Shown: positions 37,801 through 47,041, counted from the first letter of the stretch. The stretch is DNA of 64,000 bases from an uncultured Selenomonadales bacterium (GCA_946408355.1 CAMJRX010000001.1:1-64000), one strand, 5' to 3'. The notes: generated by a model from the letters alone, not told the origin. A program made the numbers and translations.

Positions 37801-38188
37801 GGAGAGCGGGCGAATCGAAGTTAGCGACATTCAACCCGACGAAGTGACCGGCGAGGCATTCCAACTTTATATCGGGCGGCAGAAGAAAGGCAAGTTTAAA
37901 ACGCTGATTGACCGCACGACGAAAATGAACGTTTGGTACGAATTTTTAGACGATGCGGGCGCATCATTCGACATTTTATATACCGACGTGCCGGAGGCGG
38001 CGACAAATAACGCGCCGATAACAATTTCCAAGCAATATCCCGTTCGATTGGAGCAAACCGACGCCGAAGCGCAAATTTATATCCGTCCGGTGGCGTCGCA
38101 CGCGATAGAATATGCCGTAGCTTATAGCCGCGAGGATTTGGCGGAAAATAATTTCTTAGTCGAGCCGACGCGGATAGATTTAAAATAG
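34895..38188 (+). CDS. Large Hsp70-like ATPase (1)
   Basis: A 1097-residue protein. Residues 1-345 are an unrecognised N-terminal region ending with CDTRRADLSPY and GHWELW. The actin/Hsp70 ATPase core follows: GIDFGTKSTVVV (phosphate 1, near 354), SEPAAYAISALL, FDFGGGTTDFDFG (phosphate 2, near 586) and LAGNSSKSELV (adenosine loop, near 885). The distance between the last two is about 160 residues longer than in DnaK, implying a large insertion. The C-terminal 170 residues lack an obvious DnaK peptide-binding domain. AGGAGG precedes the ATG. No signal or membrane segment. Confidence 0.82.
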   Translation: MATKPLKVLPISTEQFKKFREQKLLRLIDESATELEKKFSALCEEFGQKFNADQWILMKRKNQEPEVYYIHAIAGVMPDLNKFSCAVQNEYENYKFSSDNWKFANFQGDLPSETEMNRCFNDKLNYFRRGDGSIGTEVKYYAGGFSFKKNNQFWYKYFANDYKGTTNLHGNKTSGGRNMLSVPIYRFNGINSDKLPAASALLFWLEYDLEPLEEQFNNKAGREAFKALQKLYSEHGEFLLGTEAGISLDRQKVLKAALAGTKIDFVPKIKAVLDSKKIEGDEDFIKQLEKDLLECDTRRADLSPYGKNLLYGPNEGHWELWDYGDEFDSENEVILKESFTARDPAGDISRGIVGIDFGTKSTVVVCENANHQQLPVQVGSGDYTKGINAANYENPTVMQFIDFEKFLTDYNARAGRPYTSWNDLTVSHTAFDNLKATDSKNYYSFFDGLKHWCGTPEEEIKIRDAKGKEWNLPAFLKLGDDMPNPIELYAYFLGLYINNMIRGEIILSYLMSFPVTYDFDVREKIRASFERGIKKSLPTALLNNEAAMKNFYVVHGASEPAAYAISALLGYNFDPEGANENYYGVFDFGGGTTDFDFGVLKESERQRYDYELKHFGANGDKTLGGENLLRLLAFEVFKANVNKLLRPDPNNPDAALIPFTYAAEREKFLNSESVINETSQEARKNMHDLMEALRVVWENPTSDAAKKICDTGITLNLFDESGNPVTNFTLDIGGNKSDVKPPASVQTSNDELITLEKLTTSDPRLAEFLSSLYQLGFGNKALTFKQWKKTFENVLKDYKEVLTWQPIIAHICEVGNFDEFIPREYNQPTQEPTKNLVDLKKILRNRIEKGVRNFFYSLKQAFDSDAAKRNFIKEFDEVGEFAIFLAGNSSKSELVKEIFEDYIGENFKAGEILGVEKDSVTFKLFPPLGTPEAIEIQKSRGVEISDDPFEAMKQPTGKTGVAFGLLRCRESGRIEVSDIQPDEVTGEAFQLYIGRQKKGKFKTLIDRTTKMNVWYEFLDDAGASFDILYTDVPEAATNNAPITISKQYPVRLEQTDAEAQIYIRPVASHAIEYAVAYSREDLAENNFLVEPTRIDLK

Positions 38189-38200
38189 AGGTGATAACTT

Positions 38201-39511
38201 ATGAGCAGAGAGGAAATTAAGCGAATTTTTTTCGAGCTTTTGACTGAAGACGAAGAATTTAAGCAAAGATTGACGGAATTTATTGTAAGCGCGGTTGCAG
38301 AAAAATTTGACGAGCGCGTTGTACAAGAGACGGAGCCGCCTAAATCGGAAGAGGTCGCGCAAGAAAAATATTCCTCCGAATTTATACAAAAAGTTGCTGA
38401 ACATTCCGGTTTTGATAAACTGCGCGGCGAGAAAATTGCCGTCGAAAATCAATGCAAAGAATTGCAAGCCAAATGCGATAAACTTGCCGACGATAAAAAG
38501 TTTGTCGAAAGTCAGCGCGACGAATTGCAAGACAAATTCGATAAACTTGCCGACGATAAAAAGTTTGTCGAAAGTCAACGTGACGACTTGCAAGCCAAAT
38601 GCGATAAACTTAGCAACGATAAAAAGTTTGTCGAAAGTCAACGCGACGACTTGCAAACCAAATTCGATAAACTTAGCAACGATAAAAAGTTTGTCGAAAG
38701 TCAGCGCGACGAGTTGCAAACCAAATTCGATAAACTTGCCGACGATAAAATAATTGTCGAAAATCAGCGTGACGAGTTGCAAACCAAATTCGATAAACTT
38801 AGCGACGATAAAAAAGTTGTCGAAAGTCAACTTGCCGACTTGCAAGACAAATTTGATAAGCTTGCCGCCGATAAAAAAATTGTCGAAAATCAGCGCGACG
38901 AATTGCAAGACAAATTCGATAAACTTAGCAACGATAAAAAGTTTGTCGAAAGTCAGCGCGACGAATTGCAAACCAAATTCGATAAACTTCTCGGCGATAA
39001 AAGAATTGTCGAAGGCAAGCGCGACGAATTAAACCGCCAATTAGAAATCTTATTAAAAGAAAAGGAATCCGCCGAAAAACAACTTGCCGAGCGATTCGCT
39101 AAGGGTTGGGAAGTGTACCAAACTTTTTTGAAACTCAATGCGGAAGTCCGCGAAAATTCTGGGTTTTATGCTGAAAGATTTGAGACGTTCATTTGCAAAG
39201 GCGCACAATATAAAAGTCTTGACGGGATATGGGAAGCCGCGCTGGGTTGTAAACGCGACGGAAAAATAGATGACGCAGAAATTTTTTGGAATGTTTTTGA
39301 ATATTTTGTTCAGCTGGTGAACTTTGCATTTGGCGATAACTTTATCGAAATTCTTAATACGCAAACCGGCGAACGCTACAACACCGATATACATTCCACG
39401 AGCGGAACAAATAGCTCAACTCAAGGCGTCGTCCGCGAAGTAATTCTTGCCGGCTATAAAAATAACAACAATCGCAAAATCGTCAAAAAAAGCAACGTTC
39501 GAGTGGGGTAA
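38201..39511 (+). CDS. Coiled-coil protein with GrpE-like C-terminal domain (2)
   Basis: A 436-residue protein. Residues 1-85 are charged. Residues 87-275 are nine near-identical 21-residue units (three heptads each) with pattern ELQxKxDKLxxDKKxVExQ, forming one long coiled coil. A globular part follows, with ERYNTDIHSTSG, GVVREVILAGYKNNNN and KIVKKSNVRV at the end. This tail matches the GrpE beta-wing pattern (LDPNVHQAI, GNVLGIMQKGY, IRAAMVTV in E. coli GrpE, from memory) and the tail of the gene at 34177. GAGGTGATAA precedes the ATG. A second Hsp70-like gene follows 4 nt downstream. Confidence 0.75.
   Translation: MSREEIKRIFFELLTEDEEFKQRLTEFIVSAVAEKFDERVVQETEPPKSEEVAQEKYSSEFIQKVAEHSGFDKLRGEKIAVENQCKELQAKCDKLADDKKFVESQRDELQDKFDKLADDKKFVESQRDDLQAKCDKLSNDKKFVESQRDDLQTKFDKLSNDKKFVESQRDELQTKFDKLADDKIIVENQRDELQTKFDKLSDDKKVVESQLADLQDKFDKLAADKKIVENQRDELQDKFDKLSNDKKFVESQRDELQTKFDKLLGDKRIVEGKRDELNRQLEILLKEKESAEKQLAERFAKGWEVYQTFLKLNAEVRENSGFYAERFETFICKGAQYKSLDGIWEAALGCKRDGKIDDAEIFWNVFEYFVQLVNFAFGDNFIEILNTQTGERYNTDIHSTSGTNSSTQGVVREVILAGYKNNNNRKIVKKSNVRVG
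38459..39025 (+). repeat. Nine 63-bp tandem repeats encoding coiled coil
   Basis: Nine in-frame units of 63 bp, each 21 residues, with high nucleotide identity. The tenth unit is degenerate. The length is a multiple of three heptads, so unit gain or loss would keep both reading frame and coil register. Confidence 0.9.
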
Positions 39512-39515
39512 ATCA

Positions 39516-42440
39516 ATGGCATTTTCAAAAACAAAATTAATCCGCGAGGTCAATCTTTCGCGAAGTCGGCTAGTCAAGGGCAATGCACAAGAAATAATCA
39601 GCGCGGCAGAAGAATCAATGACCGAATTCAAAAATTGCATACAACAACTTTGCAAACTGCTTGACGAGAGATTTTTAATTTTCCGGCAAGATGTCTGGTA
39701 CGATTCACTGACGAATTTATTGTTGCCTAAGTTCGATAAAAATTTTTGTCGGCTGTTGACGTTGGAAGAGTTCGCCGCGCAGATTGACGGCACGCACAAC
39801 GAGGATTTATTTTTGACGTTCGCGGGTTTCAAAGGTCGTTGCATTTCGGCTGAAGAGTGCAGAGAAATTTTTTCGGGCAATGCCAATCATTATCCACACG
39901 CGCCGGGCAATCGTCGCCCGCGTTTTTTTATTGACGGCAGGGAAATTACCGCGAGTTGTCTTTATACGCAACTTTCGTGGACGGAGAAAACTTTTAACTC
40001 AAGCGCGGCGCGAAGTGTTTTTGCCGTTGCCGCCCATAAAAATTATTTTTGCCTTGAAACTACCGGACAGCTTGTTGACAATATCGGCGCGGCGATTCGA
40101 GTTTGCGGTTCCAATCCGTCGAAAAGCGCGGTGCTGATTCCCGTTTGCAATTTGCCGCTTGAAGATAAATTTGGCGATAAAAAAATTGCGGCGGCTTGTG
40201 CAATTCTTGAGGCGGGACTGGTGCCGATTAATTTTGAACTTGGCGACGTGGAAAATCTTCGCAAGCGTTATTTGCAGATGAAAAAATATCTTTCGTTCGA
40301 TGAAGATTTCCGGCTTGATGTGGAGGCGTGGCAAGCGGTTGCGGAGCATGATGAACACATTCAAGAAAATATCGCGACGAGTGCGCTGAAGAAAATTTTT
40401 TTGGAATGCGACATGCGCCGCGCCAATCTTACGCCTTATCCTGAAAGATTTTTGACTGATTCGGAGGCTGGGCATTGGGAGCTTTATGAGGAAAATTTTT
40501 CGCCGGCAGAGGACAGCATAACCATTGCCATTGACGAAGATTGGTATATGAAAAATCCAAAATTCGACGTGAAGGCAAGCGGCGTTTGTGCGATTGATTT
40601 TGGCACGAAAAGTACGGTTGCAGTTTGTCTCGACGACGGGAAAAAACTTTTGCGAATTGGGCGCGGCGAACTTGAAAGGGCACCTTCGCCAAATGATTAC
40701 GAAAATCCGACAGTTATAGAGTTGCGCGATTACGTTGCATTTTTAGAGGCGTATCAGACAAAAGACGGACGACCGTTCACGGAGTGGGAGCAGTTAACGG
40801 TTTCGCACGAGGCGTTGAATCGGCTTTTGGAGAGCGAGGACAGGCAAGTTGCGCAAAGTATTTTCGGCGAGTTAAAGCAATGGGCTAATCGTCGGCAAGG
40901 CTTGATTCGGTTGCGCGACCGTTGCGGCAAAGATATTTTGTTGTATCCTTACGACGAGTTGAGCAAGGGCGATTTTGACCCTGTGGAGCTTTACGCTTAT
41001 TATGTCGGGCTTTATATCAACAGCATGTACAACGGGATTTATCTTGAGTATATTTTTTCGTTCCCCGTCAACTACAAGAAAAATATTCGCGAGCATTTGT
41101 TAGAAAGTTTTCGGCGCGGGATTAAACATTCGTTGCCCGAATCGATTTTGAATGACGAAGCGTTGATGAAAAATTTTTCAGTCTACGCTGGAGCAAGCGA
41201 GCCGGCGGCTTATGCGGTGTGTGCACTTCGCGAATTGGAGCGAGAAAAAAATATTCCGCGTCCGACGGAAAGGGAGCCGATTTATTTTGGCGTATTCGAC
41301 TTTGGCGGCGGTACGACGGATTTTGACTTTGGAATTTGGCGTTTACCGACGGCGGAAGATAAGCGCGGTTTTAATGACGTAATCGAACATTTTGCCGCCG
41401 AAAGTGACAGCGGGCTTGGCGGAGAAAAATTGTTGAATCTCATTGCCTACGAAGTTTATAAAAATAATTTGGAGTTAATGCGCGAAAACTCGATACCGTT
41501 TGCATTGCCAGAAGGTTGCAAGCCATTTGACGGCGCGGAATTTTTGTTAAGTGATTCGTTGAGTGCAAATCTTAATCGACGCCGCTTGAGTGATAAACTT
41601 CGCCCGATTTGGGAGGAGTGGGACGACTTTGAATCGTTGGACGACGAGCCGTTGACGGTTACACTTTTCACGGAGCGCGGTAAAAAAACTCTTAACCTGA
41701 TAATTTTAGTTGAGGATTTGCGAAATTTTTTAGGCAAGAGGATTCTGCGCGGCGTGGAAAATTTTTTTTGCGCACTTCGCGAGGCATTTATTAATCGACC
41801 GCTTAGGAGCTATCACATTTTATTGGCGGGCAATTCTTGTAAATCTAATTTATTGCAAGAAATTTTTCGCGCGGAAATGGAGTGTCAACGGCAAATTTTT
41901 TCCGACGAAATTTTAAGAAAGACTGGTCACGCGCCCGATGCGGTAGAATTTATTTTGCACATGCCGCTTGGACAGGAAAATATTTCGATGAATTACGAGC
42001 GCATGCCGACCGGTAAAAGCGGAGTGGCTTTTGGCTTGTTGGATTGTCGACGCGGCGGAAATGACGTTTTGATTATCGACAAGAATTTTTCCGACGAAAC
42101 GAAATTTTATTTCCACTTGGGCACCAGCGATGGGCAAGGCAATTTTAAAACGTTAATTCCTCGCGAGGACAACGACGGAACTTGGAAAAAATTTTTATAC
42201 GTGACTGAAGATAAATTTGACATTTTCTTTACAGACGAGCCGCGAGCAATCGGTGGAAAAATTCCAGTCGACGAAACCGAGCGAATTTCTTGCCGTATTA
42301 ATTTTTTGCGGAACGCTAGCGAGGGACAAATTTATATTCGTAGCACTTCACCTAACGAAATTGAATATGTCGTTGCTGACGGCACGGACACGCCGAAAAT
42401 ATTTTTGTCCAAAGTCGCGAAGATTGAATTTAGCAATTAA
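39516..42440 (+). CDS. Large Hsp70-like ATPase (2)
   Basis: A 974-residue paralogue of the protein at 34895. The N-terminal region (1-350) is diverged but carries the same CDMRRANLTPY and GHWELY motif near residue 297. The core shows AIDFGTKSTVAV (near 359), NDYENPTVIELRDY, SEPAAYAVCAL, FDFGGGTTDFDFG (near 594) and LAGNSCKSNLL (near 770). The insertion before the adenosine loop is shorter than in paralogue 1. The ends match too: MPTGKSGVAFGLLDCR and AEGQIYIR-like stretches. The ATG is 4 nt after the previous stop; the frame opens earlier but only within that gene. It should form a pair with the preceding GrpE-like protein. Confidence 0.82.
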   Translation: MAFSKTKLIREVNLSRSRLVKGNAQEIISAAEESMTEFKNCIQQLCKLLDERFLIFRQDVWYDSLTNLLLPKFDKNFCRLLTLEEFAAQIDGTHNEDLFLTFAGFKGRCISAEECREIFSGNANHYPHAPGNRRPRFFIDGREITASCLYTQLSWTEKTFNSSAARSVFAVAAHKNYFCLETTGQLVDNIGAAIRVCGSNPSKSAVLIPVCNLPLEDKFGDKKIAAACAILEAGLVPINFELGDVENLRKRYLQMKKYLSFDEDFRLDVEAWQAVAEHDEHIQENIATSALKKIFLECDMRRANLTPYPERFLTDSEAGHWELYEENFSPAEDSITIAIDEDWYMKNPKFDVKASGVCAIDFGTKSTVAVCLDDGKKLLRIGRGELERAPSPNDYENPTVIELRDYVAFLEAYQTKDGRPFTEWEQLTVSHEALNRLLESEDRQVAQSIFGELKQWANRRQGLIRLRDRCGKDILLYPYDELSKGDFDPVELYAYYVGLYINSMYNGIYLEYIFSFPVNYKKNIREHLLESFRRGIKHSLPESILNDEALMKNFSVYAGASEPAAYAVCALRELEREKNIPRPTEREPIYFGVFDFGGGTTDFDFGIWRLPTAEDKRGFNDVIEHFAAESDSGLGGEKLLNLIAYEVYKNNLELMRENSIPFALPEGCKPFDGAEFLLSDSLSANLNRRRLSDKLRPIWEEWDDFESLDDEPLTVTLFTERGKKTLNLIILVEDLRNFLGKRILRGVENFFCALREAFINRPLRSYHILLAGNSCKSNLLQEIFRAEMECQRQIFSDEILRKTGHAPDAVEFILHMPLGQENISMNYERMPTGKSGVAFGLLDCRRGGNDVLIIDKNFSDETKFYFHLGTSDGQGNFKTLIPREDNDGTWKKFLYVTEDKFDIFFTDEPRAIGGKIPVDETERISCRINFLRNASEGQIYIRSTSPNEIEYVVADGTDTPKIFLSKVAKIEFSN

Positions 42441-42472
42441 AATTCTAATGATTGCAACGTTGCCTGCTGAAA

Positions 42473-42501
42473 TTGACAACCTCCGAGCGCAACGCTAAAA
42501 T
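42473..42501 (+). promoter_or_regulatory. Promoter of the arginine genes
   Basis: TTGACA (42473-42478) and TAAAAT (42496-42501) are separated by 17 nt, 41 nt before argG. A 10-bp palindrome, GCAACGTTGC, lies just upstream and could be an operator; no Arg-box was confirmed. Confidence 0.7.
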
Positions 42502-42542
42502 ATTTTCGTCAACAGACAAAAACTTTTAAAGGAGATATTTAA

Positions 42543-43745
42543 ATGAAAGACACAGTAAAAAAAGTTGCACTTGCTTACAGCGGCGGGCTTGATACTTCGG
42601 TTATCATTCCGTGGCTTAAGGAAAATTATGGTTGCGAAGTCATTGCCGTTTGCGCAGACGTGGGACAAGGCGACGAACTTAACGTTGTTCACGATAAGGC
42701 GTTGAAGTCCGGCGCGTCGAAAGTTTTTATCGCCGACCTCACGAAAGATTTTATTGAGAATTACATTTTCCCGACGCTCAAAGCTGGAGCGACTTACGAG
42801 GAAAAATATTTGCTCGGTACAAGTTTTGCCCGCCCGATTATCGCTAAAAAGCTCGTGGAAGTTGCGCTTGCTGAAGGTTGCGACGCAGTTGCTCATGGCG
42901 CGACGGGTAAAGGCAACGACCAAGTTCGCTTTGAGTTGACGGTTAAGGCTTTGGCTCCCGAACTCAAAATTATTGCTCCGTGGCGCGAATGGGAACTTGA
43001 CAGCCGCGAAGCCGAAATCGAATACGCTAAAGCACACGACATACCGATTGCCACCGCGAATAAAACTTACAGCATGGACAGAAATATTTGGCACTTGTCG
43101 CACGAAGGTTCTGACCTCGAAGACCCTTGGAACGCGCCGCAAAATAAAATGTTCTTAATCAGCGTCGCTCCCGAAGATGCGCCCGATAAGCCCGAAGAAA
43201 TTACCGTTGACTTTGAAGCGGGAATTCCCGTTGCCGTCAATGGCGAAAAACTCGGTGCAGTTGAACTTGTCACGAAACTCAACGAAATTGGCGCGCGTAA
43301 TGGCGTTGGTATCGTCGACATTTGCGAAAATCGTTTAGTCGGCATGAAAAGTCGCGGCGTTTACGAAAATCCTGCCGGCTCAATTCTCTACTACGCGCAC
43401 CGCGAACTTGAATATCTTTGCCTCGACCGCGCAACTTTCCACTTTAAACAGCACGTTGCTATTAAATATGGCGAATTAGTTTATGACGGCATGTGGTTCT
43501 GCGCGTTGCGTGAGGCTCTTGCCGCGTTCGTCGACGAAACTCAAAAGACAGTTACCGGTACCGTTAAGTTGAAACTTTACAAGGGCAATATAATTTCGGC
43601 AGGCAGTAAATCTCCGTATTCGCTGTACAGTCAAGAGTTTGTGACATTTGAACACGACGACGTTTATAATCAAGCCGACGCGACGGGTTTTATAAATTTG
43701 TTCGGCTTGCCGCTTAAAGTTCGCGCTCTTGTCAATAAAAAGTAA
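42543..43745 (+). CDS. argG: Argininosuccinate synthase
   Basis: A 400-residue enzyme of the usual length. It joins citrulline and aspartate with ATP to form argininosuccinate. The PP-loop [12 protein letters not shown] is at residues 11-22. [14 protein letters not shown] and [13 protein letters not shown] are further family signatures. A strong AAAGGAGAT precedes the ATG, with its own promoter in the preceding gap. argH lies two genes downstream, making this an arginine biosynthesis unit. Confidence 0.97.
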   Translation: MKDTVKKVALAYSGGLDTSVIIPWLKENYGCEVIAVCADVGQGDELNVVHDKALKSGASKVFIADLTKDFIENYIFPTLKAGATYEEKYLLGTSFARPIIAKKLVEVALAEGCDAVAHGATGKGNDQVRFELTVKALAPELKIIAPWREWELDSREAEIEYAKAHDIPIATANKTYSMDRNIWHLSHEGSDLEDPWNAPQNKMFLISVAPEDAPDKPEEITVDFEAGIPVAVNGEKLGAVELVTKLNEIGARNGVGIVDICENRLVGMKSRGVYENPAGSILYYAHRELEYLCLDRATFHFKQHVAIKYGELVYDGMWFCALREALAAFVDETQKTVTGTVKLKLYKGNIISAGSKSPYSLYSQEFVTFEHDDVYNQADATGFINLFGLPLKVRALVNKK

Positions 43746-43773
43746 TAAAGTATGGATTTAGGAGAGCTTTACA

Positions 43774-44580
43774 ATGATTAAGAGCATCACAGTAGACAAG
43801 AGCAAATGTATTCATTGCGGCATGTGTATTCGCGATTGCATATTACAATGCATTAATTTTGACTCTGAAAAAATTCCCTGTTATATCGAAAACGGCGATA
43901 AAATTTGCGTCGGTTGTCAACATTGCATGGCAATTTGTCCTAAAGGTGCGCTGTCATTCGGCGGAAAAAATCCTGATGAATCTGACGCTACAGGTTATGG
44001 TGATAGCGAAGATTTATTGCGCTTGATAAAATCGCGGCGCAGTGTTCGATTTTTCCAAAAACAAGATATTCCACGCGAAAAACTTTCCGAAATTATAGAC
44101 ATGCTGGCGTTTCCTCCTAAGGGCGGTAATGTTGATTCTCTGCATTTCAGTATCGTTGGCACGGTAGAAAAAATGCGTGCTATCGAAAAATTTACTTACG
44201 AGACGATACAAGCCATAAGCGCGGCTTCTCCGGTAATTGAATTCTGTCGTGATAATTACAACAAAGGCGTGGACTTTATCTATCGCGGTGCGCCGTCAAT
44301 GGTTGCCGTGTCTGTTAATAAGGAAAAAGCTATCGCTGGTTGTGAAAATGTCGACCCGATTATCGCGCTGTCTTATTTGGAACTTTACGCGCAAAGCTTA
44401 GGTTTGGGAACGCTTTGGAGCGACGTTGCATTGTCGGTGGCTAACGAGCTTCCCGAAGTCAAAGCCTTACTGAAAATTCCCGAAGGCTACGAACTGAATT
44501 TTATTATGCTACTTGGCGTGCCCGCGATAAAATACAAACGAACAGTTCAGCGCGAACCTGCCAACGTAAGAATAGTTTAG
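43774..44580 (+). CDS. Ferredoxin-nitroreductase fusion
   Basis: A 268-residue protein with two [4Fe-4S] motifs at the N-terminus ([11 protein letters not shown] near 12 and [11 protein letters not shown] near 47). A nitroreductase-like FMN domain follows ([17 protein letters not shown] near 88, [22 protein letters not shown]). It probably passes electrons from iron-sulfur clusters to FMN to reduce an unknown substrate. AGGAGAG precedes the ATG. It sits between argG and argH with gaps of 28 and 10 nt, an unusual insertion in an arginine operon. Confidence 0.88.
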   Translation: MIKSITVDKSKCIHCGMCIRDCILQCINFDSEKIPCYIENGDKICVGCQHCMAICPKGALSFGGKNPDESDATGYGDSEDLLRLIKSRRSVRFFQKQDIPREKLSEIIDMLAFPPKGGNVDSLHFSIVGTVEKMRAIEKFTYETIQAISAASPVIEFCRDNYNKGVDFIYRGAPSMVAVSVNKEKAIAGCENVDPIIALSYLELYAQSLGLGTLWSDVALSVANELPEVKALLKIPEGYELNFIMLLGVPAIKYKRTVQREPANVRIV

Positions 44581-44590
44581 GTGTATAATT

Positions 44591-45976
44591 ATGAGTGAAA
44601 AACTTTGGGGCGGACGCTTTGAAAAATCAACCGACGAAATGATTAATGAGTTCCAAGCGTCGATTAATTTTGATAAGCGCATGTACCGCGAGGATATAGC
44701 AGGTTCGATTGCTCATGCGAAAATGTTGGCGGCGCAAAAAATTATTTCCGACGACGACGCTAAAAAAATCTGCGCGGGGCTTGAAAAAATTTTGGCGCAG
44801 ATTGACGCGGGCGAATTTGAATTTAGCGTTGCGCTGGAAGATATTCACATGAACATTGAGGCGGCATTGACGGAGGAAATCGGCTCGGCGGGCGGTAGAC
44901 TTCACACGGCACGCAGTCGCAATGATCAAGTCGCGCTTGATACTCATCTTTATATTCGCCGTCAAGTTCGCGAGATTCAAAAGTTAATTCTCGAATTGCA
45001 AACTGAACTCGTTAAAGCTGCTGAAAAAAATCGTGACGTAATTTTTCCCGGCTATACACATTTGCAACGCGCTCAACCGATTTTATTTGCTCATCACTTG
45101 CTGGCGTATTTTTCCATGTTGCAAAGGGATTTTGCCCGCTTTGAAGGAGTTCACGCCCGCGCAGATATTATGCCGCTCGGAGCCGGTGCATTAGCCGGTA
45201 CAACTTTTAATATCGATAGAAATTTTGTCGCTAAGGAATTAGATTTCGGCGCGATTTATTCAAATAGTTTGGACGCAGTAAGCGACAGGGATTATCTATT
45301 AGAATTTTTATCAGCGGCGTCAATTTTAATGGTGCACTTGTCGCGATTCAGCGAGGAAATAATTTTGTGGTGCAGTCGCGAATTTTCATTTATCGAATTA
45401 GACGACGCGCATTGTACAGGCTCCTCGATGATGCCGCAGAAAAAAAATCCCGACGTACCGGAATTAGTGCGCGGGAAGGCTGGACGAGTTTTTGGACATT
45501 TAATGGCATTGTTGACGACGGTTAAGGCATTGCCGCTCGCTTACAACAAAGACTTGCAGGAAGATAAGGAAGGCGTATTCGACGCGCTCGACACAGTAAA
45601 ATTTTCGCTGGCAGTTTTCGCGCAAATTGTCGCGGGAATGAAAGTTCGCAAAGAAAATATGCGCCGCGCAGTCGAAGAGGATTTTTCTAACGCAACCGAC
45701 GCTGCAGATTATTTGGTTAAGAAAAATTTGCCGTTCCGTCAAGCGCACGAAGTCGCCGGTAAACTTGTTCACTATTGCATTGAGAAAAATATTTATCTTA
45801 AAGATTTGACGCTCGACGAATTTAAAAATTTCTCGCCGCTGTTCGACGCCGATATTCACGACGCGATTAAGCCTGAAACTTGCGTTGCCGCTCGGAATTC
45901 TCAAGGCGGAACGTCGCCTAAACAAGTTGAAATTCAAATTGAACTTGCGCGTAAATGGCTTGAAAAACATTCGTGA
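44591..45976 (+). CDS. argH: Argininosuccinate lyase
   Basis: A 461-residue member of the fumarase/aspartase superfamily, which splits argininosuccinate into arginine and fumarate. The start KLWGGRFEK, the [13 protein letters not shown] stretch and the family signature [12 protein letters not shown] (near 280) are present. TAGGTG lies before the ATG, 10 nt after the nitroreductase stop. It ends the operon and a terminator follows 13 nt later. Confidence 0.97.
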   Translation: MSEKLWGGRFEKSTDEMINEFQASINFDKRMYREDIAGSIAHAKMLAAQKIISDDDAKKICAGLEKILAQIDAGEFEFSVALEDIHMNIEAALTEEIGSAGGRLHTARSRNDQVALDTHLYIRRQVREIQKLILELQTELVKAAEKNRDVIFPGYTHLQRAQPILFAHHLLAYFSMLQRDFARFEGVHARADIMPLGAGALAGTTFNIDRNFVAKELDFGAIYSNSLDAVSDRDYLLEFLSAASILMVHLSRFSEEIILWCSREFSFIELDDAHCTGSSMMPQKKNPDVPELVRGKAGRVFGHLMALLTTVKALPLAYNKDLQEDKEGVFDALDTVKFSLAVFAQIVAGMKVRKENMRRAVEEDFSNATDAADYLVKKNLPFRQAHEVAGKLVHYCIEKNIYLKDLTLDEFKNFSPLFDADIHDAIKPETCVAARNSQGGTSPKQVEIQIELARKWLEKHS

Positions 45977-45988
45977 CATAAAAAATTT

Positions 45989-46016
45989 TCCTCCGTTTAT
46001 AGCGGGGGATTTTTTT
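45989..46016 (+). terminator. Rho-independent terminator after argH
   Basis: A 7-bp GC-rich stem (TCCTCCG / CGGGGGA) is followed by seven T residues. Confidence 0.85.
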
Positions 46017-46068
46017 GTACAAAATTTTATAATTCGCCGCTGAAAAATTCTGATAATCAACTTAAAAT

Positions 46069-46093
46069 TTATCAAGATTATAATAACGCCTTC
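46069..46093. promoter_or_regulatory. Candidate AraC-regulator site, copy 1
   Basis: This 25-bp element is 21/25 identical to 47017-47041: TTATCAAGATT then three variable bases, then ATAACGCCT and one variable base plus C. It begins 64 nt before the AraC-family gene. In this copy it includes TATAAT, so binding could affect RNA polymerase and give autoregulation. Confidence 0.6.
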
Positions 46094-46132
46094 CACGTCG
46101 ACAAGTTAAAATGTAGGTGGGAGGGGAGGCTC

Positions 46133-46960
46133 ATGGATAATCAAATTCAGTTGACGGATGTAATTTTTGTCGATAATGAGTGCAGCTTAAAGCATCCGCA
46201 CATGATTCACCGGCACGAAAATTTTTTGGAGCTTTTGTACATTGCCGAAGAGAGCGGGCGTTATATCGTCGGCAATTACGAATACGCGGTAACGGCGGGC
46301 GATTTTGTCGTTTGCAATGCTAACGTACCGCACGGCGAGGATCCTTTTCAGCAACACTGCATACAAACTTATTGCCTGGTGCTTTCGGGTGTGAAGTTAA
46401 AAAATTTGCCCGCTGGACATATGGTTGCAGAAAATCAGCGTCCGGTTTTGTCGCTCGGCAAAGATAATTTTGTTGCAAATTTGTTGCCAAATATTTATAA
46501 AATGTTTCATGGGACGAAAAATTATTACAAAGTCTGTCGTCATTTGGCGATGGGAATTTTTTTTATGCTTCAAGAGAAAATTTCAGAGCGCGACGAAAAT
46601 CTTACGCCGACGAAACAAAAACGCGAGCGATTGACTTATCGGATTATGGATTATATTAACGAACACTACGCCGAGCCGCTCACGTTGAAGAAAATCAGCG
46701 AGGCGGTTTATATCAGCGAGGTGCATTTGTCGCATTGCTTTAAAAAGGACGCGGGCTTATCACCAATGCAATACATGATGCAACGGCGAATCGGCGAGTC
46801 TCAAAGCAAACTTATAGAAACTTCGCAACCAATTCAGGACATTGGCGAGGAATTGGGTTTTGCAAGAAGTGCACATTTCTCCAAAATGTTTAAAAAATAC
46901 GTGGGCATTACTCCAAAAGAATACCGCAATCATTTTTCCGAACGTCGCGAGAAAACCTAA
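46133..46960 (+). CDS. AraC-family transcriptional regulator
   Basis: A 275-residue regulator. The N-terminal cupin-like part (HPHMIHRHENFLELLYI, then YAVTAGDFVVCNANVPHG) should sense a small molecule. The C-terminal double helix-turn-helix (about 170-270) has ISEAVYISEVHLSHCFKK and IGEELGFARSAHFSKMFKKY with GITPKEYR. GGGAGG precedes the ATG. It lies upstream of an inositol-dehydrogenase-like gene with which it shares a nearly identical upstream element, so it is the likely local regulator. Confidence 0.9.
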   Translation: MDNQIQLTDVIFVDNECSLKHPHMIHRHENFLELLYIAEESGRYIVGNYEYAVTAGDFVVCNANVPHGEDPFQQHCIQTYCLVLSGVKLKNLPAGHMVAENQRPVLSLGKDNFVANLLPNIYKMFHGTKNYYKVCRHLAMGIFFMLQEKISERDENLTPTKQKRERLTYRIMDYINEHYAEPLTLKKISEAVYISEVHLSHCFKKDAGLSPMQYMMQRRIGESQSKLIETSQPIQDIGEELGFARSAHFSKMFKKYVGITPKEYRNHFSERREKT

Positions 46961-47016
46961 TCTCGTTCAAGATTGTATAAAAAATTTTCTCAAGTCAATG
47001 CTTTAAGCCCGAATCA

Positions 47017-47041
47017 TTATCAAGATTGCGATAACGCCTAC
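47017..47041. promoter_or_regulatory. Candidate AraC-regulator site, copy 2
   Basis: TTATCAAGATTGCGATAACG followed by CCTAC. It is the second copy of the element upstream of the AraC-family gene, here 67 nt before the dehydrogenase. TTATC and GATAA form an inverted pair, as expected for a protein-binding site. Confidence 0.6.

Noticed and set aside
38180-38971. 263-codon antisense frame and shifted sense frames across the coiled-coil repeat
   Set aside because: A stop-free 63-bp repeat opens all copies of a frame at once. The products are repetitive and have no start signal.
32238-42440. J-domain (DnaJ-like) partner in the Hsp70-like cluster
   Set aside because: No HPD tripeptide in a suitable helical context was found in any of the six proteins.
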